NCBI GenBank assembly: GCA_902729315.2
Contig: LR746277.1
Coordinates: 2,175,001 to 2,239,000, forward strand
DNA length: 64,000 nt
Reading direction: 5' to 3'
Origin: Spirodela intermedia
Lineage: Eukaryota > Streptophyta > Magnoliopsida > Alismatales > Araceae
A program made the position numbers and the translations under genes. The number at the start of each line of letters is the position of its first letter. Position 1 is the stretch's first letter. Of the stretch, positions 34,198-46,003 are shown one piece after another. Under the pieces are notes generated by a model. That model was given only the letters and a program-made list of their open reading frames with translations, ran no database searches and had not been told where the DNA came from.

Positions 34198-37100
34198 TCA
34201 TCGTGGGACTTGGGGAATGCTGCTCAGCGAGGACCTCACCTTCTCCTGGATTTCCAAGCTGCCATCGAAGGTCAGGTCCTTCAAGGTGCCCTGCAGGTAC
34301 TTGTCGTAGGAGGTCAAGTCGAAGTGGCCGTGGCCGCACATGGCCATGAGGATGACCTTCGATTCTCCGCTCTCCCTGCAGAGTTTTGCCTCCCTGATTA
34401 CGGCGGCGATGGCGTGGGTCGGCTCGGGCGCCGGGATCACCCCCTGGGTCCTCGCAAAGCTCAGCGCAGCTGCAAGACGGAAAAAAAAAACAGAATCTTC
34501 AAAAATGTAAAGTGAACCCAACGACGAAATCCCGTCGCCGGAAGAAGAATCGGTTGATCTTCTGCGCTTCCGAGATATCGATAATGCTTCAAGGTGCTTC
34601 GATCCGATTCTAGTCCCTTCGTCCGCAGATGAAACTAAACTAATGGGGTGAAATTTTGTGGAGTGGGTTGAACCTCACCTCCCTGACAAGAGATAGGATA
34701 GGACCTTCAAGGTGGAGGAGACGAGTTCTACAAATAATTTATCATCTGTCGCTTTTCTTTTGAAAATTGCAGAGCTGGTACAATCCTCTGCTGGATTTTT
34801 ATTCCTTCATTATTAATGCAGGAATTTTTCTTTATTTATTCGAAAACATCAAATAAATAAATAAAAAGCCTTTTTTTTGGTTACTTTCTATGTATGGTAC
34901 ATGAACAGAGTCAACTGCTAAGAGATTGAAGGGATGCTTGCTAAAGTGTCAGTTAATGGCATCCCGAACAGATATTTTCTAGAACATAGTTAGTTGATAA
35001 AAGTGCTTTCTAAAACAGATATGTTCTACAAGCATGTCAATAAGATGGGGGAAAAAACGCGTAGTTTTGAGTTGGACCGTTCGACATAGTTTGAGCGCTG
35101 TCAAAGACGCAGAGAGTTGCAGAGTATTCAAGCTACACAGGTTGGATGGAAACAATTACCTCAAATGGTCCCAACATGTTCTCACTGTGCTAAAAGGGGA
35201 AGGGATAGTCAGCTAAGAACGGAATCCTCGGTTTGAGAAATGGAATGAGGAAGATTTTATGATTATCCCATGATTATGCTAGAGATGCAGCGCAAGTCTA
35301 TGAGGCTAAGGTAGAGACAATTGCTGCAGAAAAGGGAAGTAAAACAGCCACAAAATATGCTAATAAGTTGAAGGTTTTGAGGCAAGAACTTGACCATTAT
35401 AAGCTGATTAAAACCAGATGTCCTGAGGATACAGCAGCTATTCTGCAGGATTTCATTGAGCAAAGAAAGAATTCATGATTTTCTTGTTGGCCTTAATCGG
35501 GAATTTGATCAAGAGAAAGAATTCAGATTCTCAGCAAGCAGGAGTTCCATGATTTAATGAAGTTGTGGCACTGATTGGAACCAAAGACAAACAATGGATA
35601 ACTAGGCTATGGTGGCTAGAGGTGGCGGTCATTGAACCTCAAACGTGGGAAGAGCACAGCCATGATCATCACCGAGGAAGATTCCTGTGGCGCACTTGCT
35701 GCAAAAAGCCAGGCCATACTCGTGAATGATGGAAACATTTACCTTCAAAGCATTCAGTCTGAGGAATTGCAAGAGCCTCCATGAAACCCAGCTCATAGAT
35801 ATGTGAGAGCAGCGGTGCCATTCCATGATAACGCAGGCCACCTGCAGCACACAGGATTCCACCGTTCATTAGGTCACAACCAGAGGAGATGGTGGAGCAT
35901 ATCTCTTGCATCACGCTGTGAAGGTGGGAGTGCTACCAGCATGAATTGGGTCAGGAATGAAGTCATGTCCGAGCGTGTGCATCTTCATCAATGGAGTCAT
36001 GCCCGCTGTATCACCAAAGTCGTATGCGTAAATGCCTCTTGTGAGGGAAGGGCAAGCCGTCGGTTCAACAGCTCTGATGACGGGATTGATCTTGCCCTCC
36101 ATCTTCTCCCGGATGAAAGGAAATGTGAGGCCTGCAAAATTGGATCCACCCCCTGTGCAGCCAATGATCACATCTGGGGTCTCTCCCATCTCCTCCAATT
36201 GCTTCAAGCACTCCTCCCCAATGACGGTCTGGTGGAGGAGAACGTGATTCAGAACACTTCCCAGGCAATATTTAGTATCAGATCGAGCTGTGGCGACTTC
36301 GACGGCCTCTGAGATTGCGATCCCCAAGCTCCCAGGGCTCGAGGGATCCTGGCTGAGGATCTTGCGGCCAGCTTCGGTGAGAATGGAAGGAGAGTGGTGG
36401 ACCTTGGCCCCCCAGGTTTCCATCATCAGCTTCCTGTATGGCTTCTGATCATAAGACGCCCGAACTTGCCACACCTGGTAATCATGTCAACCCTTGATCG
36501 TCAAGGAAGAGGAAATGTATCAACCAGGGAGCTCGGACCACAATTCACCAGGTAGAATTACCTCGCAGTCGAGACCAAACAAGCTACTAGCGAAGGCCAG
36601 AGAACACCCCCATTGGCCTGCACCGGTTTCCGTCACAACCCTGCGGATTCCCTCCTGAGCGTTGTACCAAGCTTGCGGAACTGCCGAGTTTGGTTTGTGC
36701 GATCCGGCTGGGCTGTTGCCTTCGTACTTGTAGTAGATTCTTGCCGGCGTGTCAAGGAGCTTCTCGAGCCTCCGAGCTCTGCATTTTACAGTAGATGTTT
36801 GATGCCGTCTCCTCTGAGAGGCGATCAGTCAGAAGCAGGGTTGCTGCTCGGGGAGCGAACCTGATCAATGGCGTCGGACGCCACAGGCTGTAAATATCGA
36901 TGACTTCGTCTGGTATGTCGATGAATCTCTCATCACTCACTTCTTGCATGATTAGCTCGCGGGCTAGAAGAGGAGACAGATCTCCTGGCACGAGTGGCTT
37001 GAAGGTCTTCGGATGCAAGGGTGGAGGCGGTCTCGCTGGAAGATCGGGAACGATATTATACCACTGCCTCGGAATTTCATCCGTCCTGGAGTGAATTTTG

Positions 37101-37460
37101 TTGCCCGCCCTCGCGGTGATTTTGGAGCAGGAAGAACGCCTCTGCCGCACCGATCCCGCCAAGGGAAAGCAGAAAAGTGGCTTCCAAGCTTCTGCGAGAG
37201 GAAACAGGGGTAACTGAACAAGACCTCACTGAAATTCTTCTCCATTTCCTTGAAATTCTGAATGAAACAAACGGATTCACAATCTACTCAACCGGATCGG
37301 AGAAAGTAGCGAGGATCTGAAGAGGTCGAGGAAGTTTGGGAGAGTGGTGGGGGGGAGGGAAGAGAGCCGAGAGAAACGAAAACGACGAGGGCCAGTTACC
37401 ATGTCCGCTGCGGCGGACAGGGGAGGAGCTAGGTGGCGAGTGTGGGATCATCTTCGCCAT
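34198..37460 (-). CDS. TSB2-type: Tryptophan synthase beta chain, type 2 (TrpB2), plastid-targeted, 6 exons
   Basis: Exons 37460-37400, 37191-36861, 36778-36562, 36474-35937, 35841-35743, 34469-34198; 1,518 nt, 505 aa (Arabidopsis At5g38530 is about 506 aa), all phases closing. The protein begins [13 protein letters not shown], a Ser/Pro/Arg-rich N-terminus that fits a chloroplast transit peptide; mature homology starts at IPRQWYN. The PLP lysine is Lys159 in PAGSHKPN, the phosphate-binding loop is GCTGGGSN (about 308-315), and the C-terminal [17 protein letters not shown] is typical of TrpB2. TrpB2 enzymes condense serine with indole in a PLP-dependent way and differ from the canonical beta subunit that pairs with TSA. 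Introns 1-4 are short (82-208 nt); intron 5 is 1,273 nt and contains a copia gag relic. Exon 1 is the least certain: it was chosen because its 61 nt give the right phase and a plausible transit peptide. Confidence 0.93.
35100..35740 (+). mobile_element. Degenerate Ty1/copia gag fragment inside the last TSB2 intron
   Basis: Read on the plus strand, opposite to the host gene, the intron contains [16 protein letters not shown] (from about 35130), QVYEAKVE with [15 protein letters not shown] (about 35290-35400), and a zinc-knuckle-like [10 protein letters not shown] (about 35694-35726) followed directly by a stop codon where the knuckle would continue. This is the order seen in plant copia gag (UBN2-type) proteins. 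Frame changes and stops interrupt it, and no protease, integrase or reverse transcriptase follows, so it is an inactive relic. Its right end reaches within a few bases of the host exon at 35743. Confidence 0.8.
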
Positions 37461-37871
37461 GGGACTACGCCTCCCGCTCCTTCGGCCCCCGCTCCTTCGC
37501 CCGACCGTTGACCTAACCAGACAATCTCCTCGACGAGTTGCAGGAGAGGAGCCTCACCAGCAGGCAGGAGCCTCCATAGGAAGCCGGAGACTTCTTCTAC
37601 CTCGGGACTACCCTATCGTTTAAGTGGTCCACAAGGCTGACTAACCTGTCTTTTGTGCCAGCAACCTCAAAGATACGGTAATAATCCCCTTCCCACAACT
37701 GTGCACCGAATTCCCCCTTCCTCCGGCGAGCAGCCGCACTTCCCATGGACCTCCTTTCTGCTGCTCCAAAATAAAGACTGGAACTGAGAACTTGAATTGA
37801 TGATAAGAATACAGATAGACCAGCTACAGTGAGAAGGGAGGAGGCCTCGTCGGGCCATGAAGATGGTAAAG
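37461..37871. other. TSB2 upstream region and 3' flank of the CONSTANS-like gene
   Basis: A 411-bp spacer between two minus-strand genes. It is moderately GC-rich near the TSB2 start. No TATA box or other defined element was identified with confidence. Confidence 0.5.
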
Positions 37872-38825
37872 CTAGAAGGAGGGGACGACGCCGTAGCCCG
37901 TCTCCGCCATGACGGCGGTGGAGAAGAGCTGGTCGACCTCGAGCTCCGCGTCAGATCTCTTGGCGAAGCGGCCCTTGACTCGAGGTCGAGTCTCCGCGTA
38001 CGCCTTCCTCGAGGCGTACCTTATCGTCTTCTCGAACCTCCTCGTCTTCCTCTTCTCCCTGTACCGGAGGACCCGGGCCTCCCTGTCCCCAGCGCTGAGT
38101 GAAGTGGCCGCCGGCGGAGCGGTGGCGCCGGCGAACAGGTCGATCGTTCCTTTGGGCTGTCTGAAATGGGCGGCGCCGCCAGCGGCGACGTCGGGCACGG
38201 TCCTCGCCTCCATGGCCGGCTGATCTACGTGGCCGAAGAACGCGGTGTAGCCGTAGAAGCCGTTGGAGGCCTCGTACGCTGCCGCCATCTCCAGGGGGAA
38301 GCTCAGCTGCTGTTGCTGAAGCAGGACCTGTTCCTCTCTCCCATCAAGCTTCTTCCCATCGCCCCCCTGGGTCTGCTGCGTGTCTCCGCTGGAGCCATAC
38401 CCAGCAAAATCCAAGTAGTCGTTGTCCTCGCTGGCGAAGAGCAGCCCCTGGCCGCTGTTCTTGCCGGAGTTGAGCAGCAGCCAGGAGGAGACTTCATCTT
38501 CCTCGCCGTCGTCGACCTCGTCGTCGTCGTCGTCGTCCTCCTTTTCCTCCTTGCAGGTGAGAGCAGCGGCGTCGCACAGCGAGACACGGTCATGGCGGGA
38601 GGCCACCCAGTTGGCAGCGTGCACGCGGGCGTCGCATCCCCCGCAGAGGTACGCCGAGTCCGCCCTGCAGTACACCGCCGCCGCAGCCGACTGGCAGGCG
38701 TCGCACGCCCTCCCGCCGCCGCCGCCGCTGCCCGCCGCCTTCTTCTTCATAACCGCCGTCCCAGCCGGCTCTGCTCTCTCCGAAGTCAACCTCCCCCTCA
38801 GTGCTGGGCTAGCTCCATGCCGCAT
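37872..38825 (-). CDS. CONSTANS-like transcription factor with one B-box, CCT domain and VP tail
   Basis: With the ATG at 38825 the protein has 317 residues (an in-frame ATG at 38750, [11 protein letters not shown], is equally plausible and places the B-box nearer the N-terminus, as is usual). The single B-box (about 40-87) has [22 protein letters not shown] and RHDRVSLC. A strongly acidic run follows where the second B-box of group-I CONSTANS proteins would be. The CCT domain (about 249-291) is intact: [20 protein letters not shown]. The protein ends GYGVVPSF, the C-terminal VP motif of group-I COL proteins that contacts COP1 in Arabidopsis. CCT domains bind DNA with NF-Y; the family regulates flowering and light responses. 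The ORF is continuous, whereas CO genes normally have an intron before the CCT. Confidence 0.88.
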   Translation of the reverse strand: MRHGASPALRGRLTSERAEPAGTAVMKKKAAGSGGGGGRACDACQSAAAAVYCRADSAYLCGGCDARVHAANWVASRHDRVSLCDAAALTCKEEKEDDDDDDEVDDGEEDEVSSWLLLNSGKNSGQGLLFASEDNDYLDFAGYGSSGDTQQTQGGDGKKLDGREEQVLLQQQQLSFPLEMAAAYEASNGFYGYTAFFGHVDQPAMEARTVPDVAAGGAAHFRQPKGTIDLFAGATAPPAATSLSAGDREARVLRYREKRKTRRFEKTIRYASRKAYAETRPRVKGRFAKRSDAELEVDQLFSTAVMAETGYGVVPSF

Positions 38826-39369
38826 GCTGCAGCTTTGCCTGCTCACTCTCTCTCTCTCTCTTCTGTCTTCAGGCCCGAGGAAGGAGGGAGAGGACAACTG
38901 GGAATCTTGATACTGACACGTGGCAACTTGTGCGCGGGGCCAACCAACCTTGTGGTCGACGGTGGCTCAGAGCGAGGCTAATTCCGCTTTTCACTTTCCC
39001 ATTTGGCTTGGCTTTCCCAGGAATCCCAGGAGCGACCCGCTCAAGAAGCATGACCGCGTGATCAGTGATGCTTTGTGAGGGAGAATTATGCCCCCAATTA
39101 TTTATATTTTTATCTGCAAAGAAGCTGTTATAAAATGACGAAAAAAAATAGGTTAGTGCTCACGTGGCACACTCCGCCGCCGCAATCTACATGTGACGTG
39201 GACGCCCACACGACCCCTCCTCCATCAGTCGCCCCGCGTGTAGCTGGCGTCTCACGAGCCGCAATTTTTCTCCCTTCTCATCCGCTACGCTTTTCCCATC
39301 TTTAGCCAGCTCCTGTGAGCGGCCAATTTTTTGTGGCCTCCCGCCGCGCGAACTGGCATTAGGATTTTG

Positions 39370-39404
<35 letters not shown>

Positions 39405-39785
39405 GAAGAGGGGATGGGTTCCGTTTGGAAGCATGAAAAAGTCAAAACAGTCCGCTACTTCGATTAGATCTCCTCGCAGATGTGGGTCATCCTTCATGAG
39501 GAGAGGATAGTCAACTCAACCCGCAAGCAATCCCAGCGACTTTTCCCCAAGAGCTCACGCCTGATCAGCTCCAATGAAGCATCGTAGTCAACATGACCAG
39601 AACAAATTATTTTTTTAGAAAAATTTGGCACCATCTATCTCAACCATGGGAAAATCCACACGAGCCCTCCTGATTCTCCGCTTACTCTATGAGATCTCGG
39701 ATAAGGACCGATGATTCCATTACATCACTCTGAGGCAGCGCTAATCTCCTCTCAGGATCTGTGTAAACGACCAGGGGGGACGCTC
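38826..39785. other. Upstream region of the CONSTANS-like gene
   Basis: About 960 bp with a CT-rich 5' leader close to the gene and a perfect CT microsatellite (39372-39402). It also includes the 3' flank of the kinase gene. No coding ORF is supported. Confidence 0.55.
39372..39402. repeat. (CT)15 microsatellite
   Basis: An uninterrupted CT run of about 15 units, about 550 bp upstream of the CONSTANS-like start codon. Confidence 0.95.
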
Positions 39786-42700
39786 CTACTCAGAGGAGAA
39801 CTTGGCCATAAGCTTGTCAACGTGAAGAATGACGTCGTCGATGCGAGGCCTCACCGTCGGCTGGGGCTGCAGCAGCCACACCACAAACTGGCGGAGCTGC
39901 TCCGGATAAGGGGGGTCGGGGCCGCCGGCGGGCCACTTCACCTGAGCATTCATCACCGCCAGCTGCAAGCTCCCCCCGGATTCGCCCAAGACATGCTCGA
40001 AGGGCGACACGCCGTACCTTCATGGAGGCGGGCAAAAATCAGCCATTTGCTGTATGGTGAATCGGAAGCTAGAGATTTCCGGATGCTCCATTACAGTGAT
40101 CGATAATCGTGAGGTGAAAGATAGAGAGAGGGAGAGAGAGAGAGAGAGAGAGAGCGATTTAAATCGGATCAACGAAAGAAAGTAGCGATCGTGGTGCAAT
40201 TAAATGTAAAGGTGAACCAGAAAGCAATGGGAGAAAGGCCTGCTCACATAGTTGCATAGAGAGTGCACCCAAGCGACCAAATATCCGTCCGCTCGTCAAT
40301 ATCAGCGTGGCTGGGGCAATCCCAGAGCTCGGGGGCCCGAAAAGGGGCAGAACAGTGTTCAGCCGCCCATTCCTGGACACCAAGGTAGTAAAAAAATTCA
40401 AACCATATCCGAGAAATAGGAATTTCATGATCTTTATATAACATATTTTCAAGCATAAGCTTTTAGAGAGCCATGATGACGCCAGGGAGACAGAATTGGT
40501 CGAAACATGAAAAAGTTAGCAATATAAAGAACATGAAAACTAAAGTTAATACTCTTTATGGCGTAGATTCGAGAAAATCTTTCACTACCTGCAGCTGCAA
40601 AGCCTCGGAACGAGATCGGATCTCCTTCTTTGCGGGTGTAGCACTTCCGAAATCCATCAAAATGGCAAGAGGGGGCCGTCCCTTTTGATTGGTGACCAAG
40701 ATGTTCCCGGGTTTGACGTCATTATGAGCATAAGGAGGATCAAAACTGTGCATATGCTTCAGCCCTGCACAGAGCTGTCAAGAGAATGCATTCATTGGGG
40801 GTTCATATCCATAAAACTCGTGAAATTACGCTAATCCACCACTCGAAATTAACAAATGCCCCCATTAAAGTGGTTGAATATGCACGGACGAGCAGAAATA
40901 CATCCGATGATAGTAACTGTTGACTCCAGATGTAGGCCAGAGGGTGTGATCAGCACCTACCACCTCAGCATATATGTCGATCAAGAGGCTGTTTAACTCT
41001 CGTTTTATTGGTTTCACCGGCCAAATATCATTAAACCGAGACCATGTGGTTGTGAAGAATAGCCCCGTACTTGAAATAAACCTTGACCATAAAGATGGGC
41101 CTAAATGAATTTACTCATAGCCAATGAGTCTCCAGTTGGATGGCACGGCAGCTCTAACATGCTATTAGAGCCAATGGTTGATCTTGTGCTGAACATAATT
41201 CATTCAAATTACCCGCAAGATAAATCCTAGAAGCTCAGCTTGTGCTTGAGGGGTTGTGCTAAGAAATTCTGTTTAAACACAAAACAATAGCAAGTTCCAA
41301 CCCGAGATTTCTTATTCCAGCACAAAGCATTGGTATCTTGGGATGAGCACTTCATTTTAGGGGAATTGAAGGAATCGAAACTAATATTTTCGATGAGATT
41401 TTAAGGGACCCTCTAATCCATTTGAGGTTTAAGGGAATAACCTTACAATGCCTCAAATCAAAGATCATACACCATTTATCCCCCCAAATCTGATGGATCA
41501 TGCGGCTCAAGTACCTAGGGATACTGACGGCATTGACTGGAAGTACATTAACCTCGAAAGCACAAAATAAAGGATAAAACATAAATCAAGCAACCCTTAT
41601 GATCAGTAATTATTGAAAAAAAAGTTTGCTAGATCTCCTGTGTCGCATACAATATAAAGAGGGGAAATAAGTAATACAGATATTGTGGCAGGCATCAAAA
41701 AATATGTGAGTTTTTTAATTTTATGACGTGATACCCTGCAGAAAGATAAAAGTTACAGCAAGACACGCACGCAGAGACCAGATCAGATCTCACCTGTCTG
41801 AAGATCTGAAGTACGGTGAGTGTGGGGAAAAACTCCTTTTTTGACTGCATAGCTTTCGTGCTGTCCAGCAAGGTGCCATCCAAATGAACAGGAAATAAGA
41901 GATATGCCTCGTGATTGCGTGACTTCTCTGGTCCCCCCTATAAGTATTAAGACGAAACATAAACCTTCACCCTTTCACATTTCAGTAGATTTCATTGCCA
42001 GCTTGCCTGATGTCTAAGATGAAAGAATCTGGTGCAGATCCTTAAGGATTCTATGCATGAAATTCTTAATTTATTTCATTTTTCATTTATATATGTATAT
42101 AGAAATCAATCAAACATATCATTGGGAAAATGAATGCAGTTCTTGTGGGATCGTTCACAGTTTTCCTGGTTTGGATCTGACAGGATCCATAGATAAAGAA
42201 TTATGCAGCGTTCACCATCCACAATAGCTTTGGTAAAGGTCTGTCGGTATTTATTACCATTAGCACTGAGAACAAGAGAGAGAATAAATCCCAGATTCAC
42301 TAATAGGATTTAAACAAAAAGTAAATTAAACAGTATTATCTTCCTTTGCAAGAAAATGAATCATCCACGTAAGAAAATGTTACTGAGAATAAGGGCCCTT
42401 GGACTAACTGATCCATTTTGATAGGCTAAATGCCTCGTTTGTTGGAATTTAATGGCTGTCATGTGATTATCTCGTGAAGAGCATCGAATTGGTTGACAGG
42501 CTTCTCACTCTACTCGTTCTGGTCTGACTTCTCTCTCTTTAGTGTTCCCAATGGCACTCCGTTTTTTTTCTAGATTCCAGATACTTTGTAACATTTTGAA
42601 TCCATGCAACTAGGAATTAAAACGAAACTCACTAACCTAAGCTTCTAGCCAAGAACACAGCTCTTTACATGGCATTCTGCGAAAATTAACCTGCAGTTTC

Positions 42701-43841
42701 GCGCATACAGCAACATAGCTCCCCGAATTAGGTCAGGATTTAGGGGATGTAGATTATCTTAGAAGATGCATTTTTTCGCGTGGCTTCATCAAGTGAAGTA
42801 ATCTGGTGAGAATCAGGATATATATCACCCCATATGTCCCTTTAAATGTAGGAATCCAAACTACAGTTCTGACCGGGCTAAAAAATTACCCTAATTGGTC
42901 AACGCTGACATAAATAAGGACAGTTCACGCTGAATCAGGATTTAGTTTTCTTATCGCATAAGATTATGGCAGCTCTAATATGTGGCAAATGAGACCTTCA
43001 CGTAAACCTTGAAGACCAGTTTCAAACAGATTAGGAGGAAATGGTGTGTATCTTTTCTGCAATTCACCTAGCCATACAGTTTTCCCTATAGTTACAGTGC
43101 TAGCAAAGGGGCGAAAACTTTGTAAATCTGACTGGGGGAAGATTTGCCTAAGAAACCCATGAAATAATGCGGAACATCCAGCAGAATTACCTTAACTCCG
43201 ATGATTGCATGATCAAGAAGAGGAAGTAGATTGGGATGACTAAACAGAGATGAGACGCGGATCTCCTGCCTCACCAACTCCAGCTGCTCCTCCGTTTGGA
43301 TCAGCACCTTCTTCATTGCATATAACCCCTCATCTGTACCAACGCGAACAATGCACATGGAAGGATCGAAATTCAGAATCGATGCGTAAACCCACCAATC
43401 TTTCCATATCCCGGTCACAACCTCAAGTGCCGAGAAAACTAGGCGAAATCCACTTCACGAAGGAGATTACTAGAGGCAGTTGTTACCACAGTAAAGAAAA
43501 CTCAGCACATTTTCCACAAACAACCGAGTGACAAAATGCCTACTGTCGTTCCTCACTCCTGGTTTCCTCTGAATTGAAAGATGAGCAACACTAGGGAAGA
43601 TCCAAGCAATGCACGCACCTGACACGTGAGATGGGTTCTTCAATTTCTTGGCGGCAAGCCCACTCGCGGCTCCGCCCTGGGATCCGTCGTCGGCAATCAC
43701 TTCTTTCACAAGGAAGACATAGGCGAATCCGCCTTCCCCCAGCTGCCTCAGGATCCTGAACCGGTTCTCGTTGATCCATACATCGCCTCCCCCGTTCACC
43801 GCATCGTACAGCGCGTTCAGCCCCGAGAAGGAGCACCCCAT
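39786..43841 (-). CDS. STK16/ATPK3-like protein kinase, 6 exons, N-myristoylation signal
   Basis: Exons 43841-43619, 43333-43191, 41937-41794, 40774-40589, 40372-40248, 40017-39786; 1,053 nt, 350 aa, all in phase. The start MGCSFSGLN gives Gly2/Cys3 for myristoylation and palmitoylation, as in animal STK16. The kinase domain spans about 28-340: glycine loop LGEGGFAYV (34-42), Lys82 in YAMKKV, catalytic loop YAHNDVKPGN (Asp189, Asn194), DFG Asp211, and the APELWD segment. A Gly/Ser-rich, Lys-rich insert (about 48-74) lies between the glycine loop and the lysine. The HRD arginine is replaced by Asn. The sequence best fits the plant family of At5g08160 (ATPK3), a NAK-family kinase thought to act on the secretory pathway in animals; its plant function is poorly defined. 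Intron 2 is about 1.25 kb and intron 3 about 1.0 kb. Confidence 0.92.
40132..40154. repeat. (GA)n microsatellite in the last kinase intron
   Basis: A GA run of about 11 units lies in the 230-bp intron between kinase exons 5 and 6. Confidence 0.9.
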
Positions 43842-46003
43842 CCTTCCCCGTGCAAACCAATTCCGACCGCTAAACAAAGAAGAGGAACGAGGTCACACGC
43901 CCCCACACCACCCCCAGAGAGAGGAGAAGAACGCGCCTAGATCTGATAACACCGACAGCTCCCCTCCAGCGTACGGCAGACCTTGCCTATGTCACTCACC
44001 TCGAGATCTCCCTCCCCGTGAGAAGTTTTCTCTCTGATTTGGTAGCTAAACCAGTCAATATCTCGACGCTTGCCGAATTAACTATGGAGAGCAGCAGTAA
44101 TTGATGGAGAGGAGAAACGCTTCCCCAGATCCCCTGTTCCCGTCCCTGCATGAGAAACCTCAGAGCTCTCTCTCTCTCTCTCTCTATCGATTCCTTCGGC
44201 TTCAATGCCGTTGACGGTGAGGCGCTCTCCGTGGCAATCCCTGCCGCCCGATGGTAAGTGAACGGGCCGGACGAGGCCATTCGCGTCTTCGGTAACTCAT
44301 AGCCTACACAGTGGGACCCGCACCGAGTTCTCATAGACTTAGCCCGTGAGTCGACCCTGGAGGGCCACCACCGGTTTCGATTCACATTTCGAAGCACTTA
44401 TAGAGATACTTTTTTTCATTTTACCGACACATATCTACGATTATTATATTTTTCATTTGCCTCCCATGAATTTTACCATGGCCTCTTAAGCTCAGTCTAG
44501 AAAATTCCTAAAACTTTATCCCACGACAGATAATTATGTACATGATCTTAGGGTTTTAAGGTATTTTAACATTTCCTTTTTTACAATTATTAATTATATA
44601 TAGCTATTTATTTGTGCTAAATAAATGTATACTAATTGTGTAAATCTTTGTACTTGTGAGGTCAATTATTGTAAACTAATTGTATACTAATTGTGCTCAA
44701 TTATTAATTATAAATCTTTGTGTAAAGGTGAATTTCTCAATTCATACAAATTGTTGAAAACTTCACAAGAGAAGTTGAGAAACTTACTTTATGATAAGTG
44801 CCCAATAGGCCTAGAATACTCCATAAGAAGAAAAAGATAGAGCAACCACTTAAAGGCTTAGTGAAGAGAGAGCTTTGTCATAAGAAGTTCTAATCTTTCT
44901 ATTATTATAGTTCATATGTTATTTTCACTATTTATCTTCTTATTTTGGGTCAAGTTGTCATTATTAATATTACAGCAAGCTTTGATAGCACCCAAAACAA
45001 TCATGGAGGAATCAAACACTTAGAGAAGGTGATGGAAAAGATAAAATATGAGTTACAATGATTGTGGAAGATGGAAAAAAACATAGAAAACATGGCTCAC
45101 AAACTTACTCAACTCATGTGGATGATGGAGATGATGCTGTGATGGATCCAATTGATGTAAAAAATGGAAGGAAAAGGAATGAATCACCTCGTGGATTGAG
45201 AGTTGATTATGGATACAAGAGAGGATTTTGATTGAAGACATTAAATTACATAAGATATGACTTAGAATGGAAGAAACTCTTTAATCCACATTGACAAAAA
45301 GGTCAAAGTTACTACATTGAGTTTAGAGAGGTGAACAACAACTAAAGATGACATTATTCAGTGATAAAAATCTAAAATGATTAATATTTTTAAGTTAATC
45401 ATATTTGATCGTAAAAAAATGACAATGAGAATGAATTAATAAGATCATGCTTTAACATGATTTTAATGAACGACCACAACCTTTTTTAGGAGTATATACA
45501 AATAGTTGTTCTAGAGATTTAAGTCTTCATAGGTGAGAAGTATATACAAATAGTCTCTATACACTATGTAACATGGATCAATAATTAAATATAGGCATAA
45601 TTTTGACATGATGTCAGCATTCATGAAAAATTAGAGGAATTACTCGAAAACACTTTCATCAAATAGTTTAAAAAATATATTGTAGCAAAATTTAGACACA
45701 AATCCATTAATAAAAAATTAAGACAAAACTAGTGGAAAAGAAATTTTTATTAAATCAACTAACTTGACTAGTACAAAGCTATTTAAACTATTTATAATAA
45801 AATTAATTATAATTAGTGAGGCAAATTCATAAAACTAATAATAATGGTACAAAGTAGGGAATAAATATACCATCTATGGGTTTTTTAAAAAAATATAAAA
45901 AAGTAGATTTTATAAATAAAAAAAGGTTACATTGATAAGAGGCAAATTGACTTTGACCTAACAACATATTTTTGTAGCTTAAAAAGTCATTGTCTCTTAA
46001 TAA
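43842..46003. other. Kinase promoter and start of the repeat-rich block
   Basis: The first about 550 bp are GC-rich with a CT run (about 44165-44186) and would hold the kinase promoter and 5' UTR. From about 44.4 kb the DNA turns strongly AT-rich, with short internal repeats of TGTATACTAATTGTG and no coding potential. Confidence 0.6.

Noticed and set aside
35915-35936. Possible 21-22 nt intron (GTAGCACT...CACAG) in TSB2
   Set aside because: Too short to splice and breaks the frame. Using the downstream CTGCAG acceptor gives a 95-nt intron and restores the conserved HAGGLRYHG.
36964-37280. Alternative TSB2 start with the peptides MEKNFSEV... or MNPFVSFR...
   Set aside because: Both ATGs are out of frame with the conserved IPRQWYN segment; the spliced 61-nt first exon gives the correct phase.
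38166-38981. 271-codon plus-strand ORF opposite the CONSTANS-like gene
   Set aside because: Antisense artefact of a GC-rich B-box/CCT gene; it is built from low-complexity Val/Ala/Arg sequence.
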